Origin: Bacteroidota bacterium
GTDB lineage: Bacteria > Bacteroidota > Rhodothermia > Rhodothermales > UBA10348
Length of the DNA: 5,745 bases
Reading direction: 5' to 3'
NCBI GenBank assembly: GCA_004356385.1
Contig: SMXL01000167.1
Coordinates: 1 to 5,745, forward strand
Part shown: positions 5,169 to 5,745 of the stretch, in pieces
How positions within the stretch are numbered: the first letter of the stretch is position 1
Layout of the letters: every line of letters starts with the position of its first letter
The notes under the pieces: generated by a model
Told to the model about the DNA's origin: nothing
What the model saw: the letters and a program-made list of their open reading frames with translations, nothing else
Database searches by the model: none
Translations under genes and position numbers: made by a program

Positions 5169-5745
5169 ATGTCTCGCAACAAAATTATTGCGGCGGTAGC
5201 ACTCATAATCGGTTTGGTCGTTGTCGTCGTAGTATTTACAGACTTCCCGCCGGAAGATTCAAGTATTGCGGGAACAATGGCTGATCCCGATAAGAAGATT
5301 GCCGGAGTTGAGAAAGCCGAGCGGTATCGCTCCGAGCAAATAACTGACGCTGATGTCATTCTCGACAATCCGGAGATTCAGGCGATATTTCAGAATCCCG
5401 AAATTCTGGAGATTGTCCAGAATGAGGAATTCCAAAAAGTATTGGCCAGTGATGCTTTCCGCGAAGCTCTTGCAAGCGACGCATTTCGTGAGGCGTTAGC
5501 CAGTGATGCGCTGCGCGAGGCGCTGGCGAGTGACGCACTGCGTGACGCTTTGGCTAGTGACGCATTGCGTGACGCTTTGGCTAGCGATGCGATGCGCGAG
5601 GCGCTGGCGAGTGACGCCTTGCGTGACGCTCTGGCCAGTGATGCTTTCCGTGACGCTCTGGCCAGTGATGCTTTCCGTGACGCCTTAGCTAGTGACGCAA
5701 TGCGCGACGCTCTTGCGAGTGATGCTTGGCGCGACGCTCTTGCGA
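5169..5745 (+). CDS. Membrane-anchored nonapeptide-repeat protein, 3' partial
   Basis: The frame is open from ATG 5169 to the window edge (192 residues visible, no stop). Residues 6-23 (IIAAVALIIGLVVVVVVF) after the basic MSRNK form an uncleaved signal anchor or a signal peptide without an obvious AxA site, so the bulk is probably outside the cytoplasmic membrane. Residues 24-66 are polar linker. From residue 67 a strict 9-residue register begins: NPEIQAIFQ, NPEILEIVQ, NEEFQKVLA, then eleven units of SDA[F/L/M/W]R[E/D]ALA that continue off the edge. N-P-E and S-D-A are both good helix N-caps, so each unit may be a short helix plus turn. The pattern is charged and alanine/leucine-rich, not a zinc finger or TPR. 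It lies downstream of the sigma/anti-sigma pair in the same direction. I do not recognise a named family; a structural, adhesive or sensing role would be guesswork. Confidence 0.88.
   Translation, partial: MSRNKIIAAVALIIGLVVVVVVFTDFPPEDSSIAGTMADPDKKIAGVEKAERYRSEQITDADVILDNPEIQAIFQNPEILEIVQNEEFQKVLASDAFREALASDAFREALASDALREALASDALRDALASDALRDALASDAMREALASDALRDALASDAFRDALASDAFRDALASDAMRDALASDAWRDALA
5367..5745 (+). repeat. In-frame 27-bp tandem repeat (fourteen nonapeptide units)
   Basis: Fourteen consecutive 27-bp units are visible, in register with residue 67 of the repeat protein. Three are degenerate (5367-5447) and eleven regular (5448-5744), and the array is cut by the window edge. In the regular units Ser, Asp, Ala3, Arg5, Ala7, Leu8 and Ala9 are invariant. 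Position 4 runs F, F, L, L, L, M, L, F, F, M, W, and position 6 is Glu (units 1, 2, 3, 6) or Asp (the rest). Leu codons are mixed (CTT, TTA, CTG, TTG), as are Ala codons, while Ser is always AGT or AGC. Because the period is a multiple of three, shadow frames also stay open here. Confidence 0.95.

Noticed and set aside
5356..5538. Minus-strand reading frame over the start of the array
   Set aside because: It is antisense to the repeat gene, composition-driven, with no ribosome site or recognisable domain.
5503..5688. Plus-strand reading frame rich in Cys, Arg and Trp within the repeat region
   Set aside because: It is a frame-shifted shadow of the 27-bp repeat. A period divisible by three keeps other frames open, and the in-register frame has a strong start, a membrane anchor and conserved units.
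5445..5745. Possible CRISPR array, because of short regular repeats
   Set aside because: Units are contiguous with no unique spacers, vary at silent sites and encode a conserved peptide in frame.

Overview
The window carries nine protein-coding genes, two of them cut by the window edges. No rRNA, tRNA, CRISPR array or insertion sequence is visible. Base composition is moderate and most starts lack a strong Shine-Dalgarno. ECF sigma/anti-sigma and partner-switch genes sit beside DUF1326/DUF2182 and a two-domain beta-sandwich protein. Together these suggest a Gram-negative, probably aquatic bacterium of the Bacteroidota/Rhodothermota (FCB) type. The taxonomic call is an inference of moderate to low confidence.

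Layout. Positions 1-864 (+) hold the 3' part of an extracytoplasmic-looking beta-rich protein (PKD-like domain followed by a laminin-G-like sandwich). Positions 944-2660 (-) form a three-gene operon transcribed right to left: a Cys-motif DUF1326 protein, a DUF2182 multi-pass membrane protein with Met- and Cys-rich sites, and a small two-helix NrtS-like nitrate/nitrite transporter. Positions 2661-2870 are the divergent promoter region. Positions 2871-3560 (+) encode a HATPase anti-sigma kinase and a STAS anti-sigma antagonist 6 nt apart, a classical partner-switch pair. Positions 3669-5029 (+) encode an ECF sigma factor and its overlapping (ATGA) single-pass membrane anti-sigma protein, which has no zinc-binding motif. 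After a 139-nt spacer with several small sequence symmetries, position 5169 starts a membrane-anchored protein with the strongest ribosome binding site in the window. This protein turns into a nonapeptide repeat array (consensus SDAxR[E/D]ALA) and runs off the right edge.

How the genes may work together. The minus operon looks like a metal- or anion-handling envelope module. The plus-strand genes look like two stacked regulatory modules: a cytoplasmic partner switch, and a transmembrane sigma/anti-sigma pair that plausibly controls the envelope-anchored repeat protein next to it. The most unusual item is that repeat protein. Its array is conserved in protein but scrambled in synonymous codons, and it grows out of three degenerate NPEI-type units. 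I do not recognise it as a named family.
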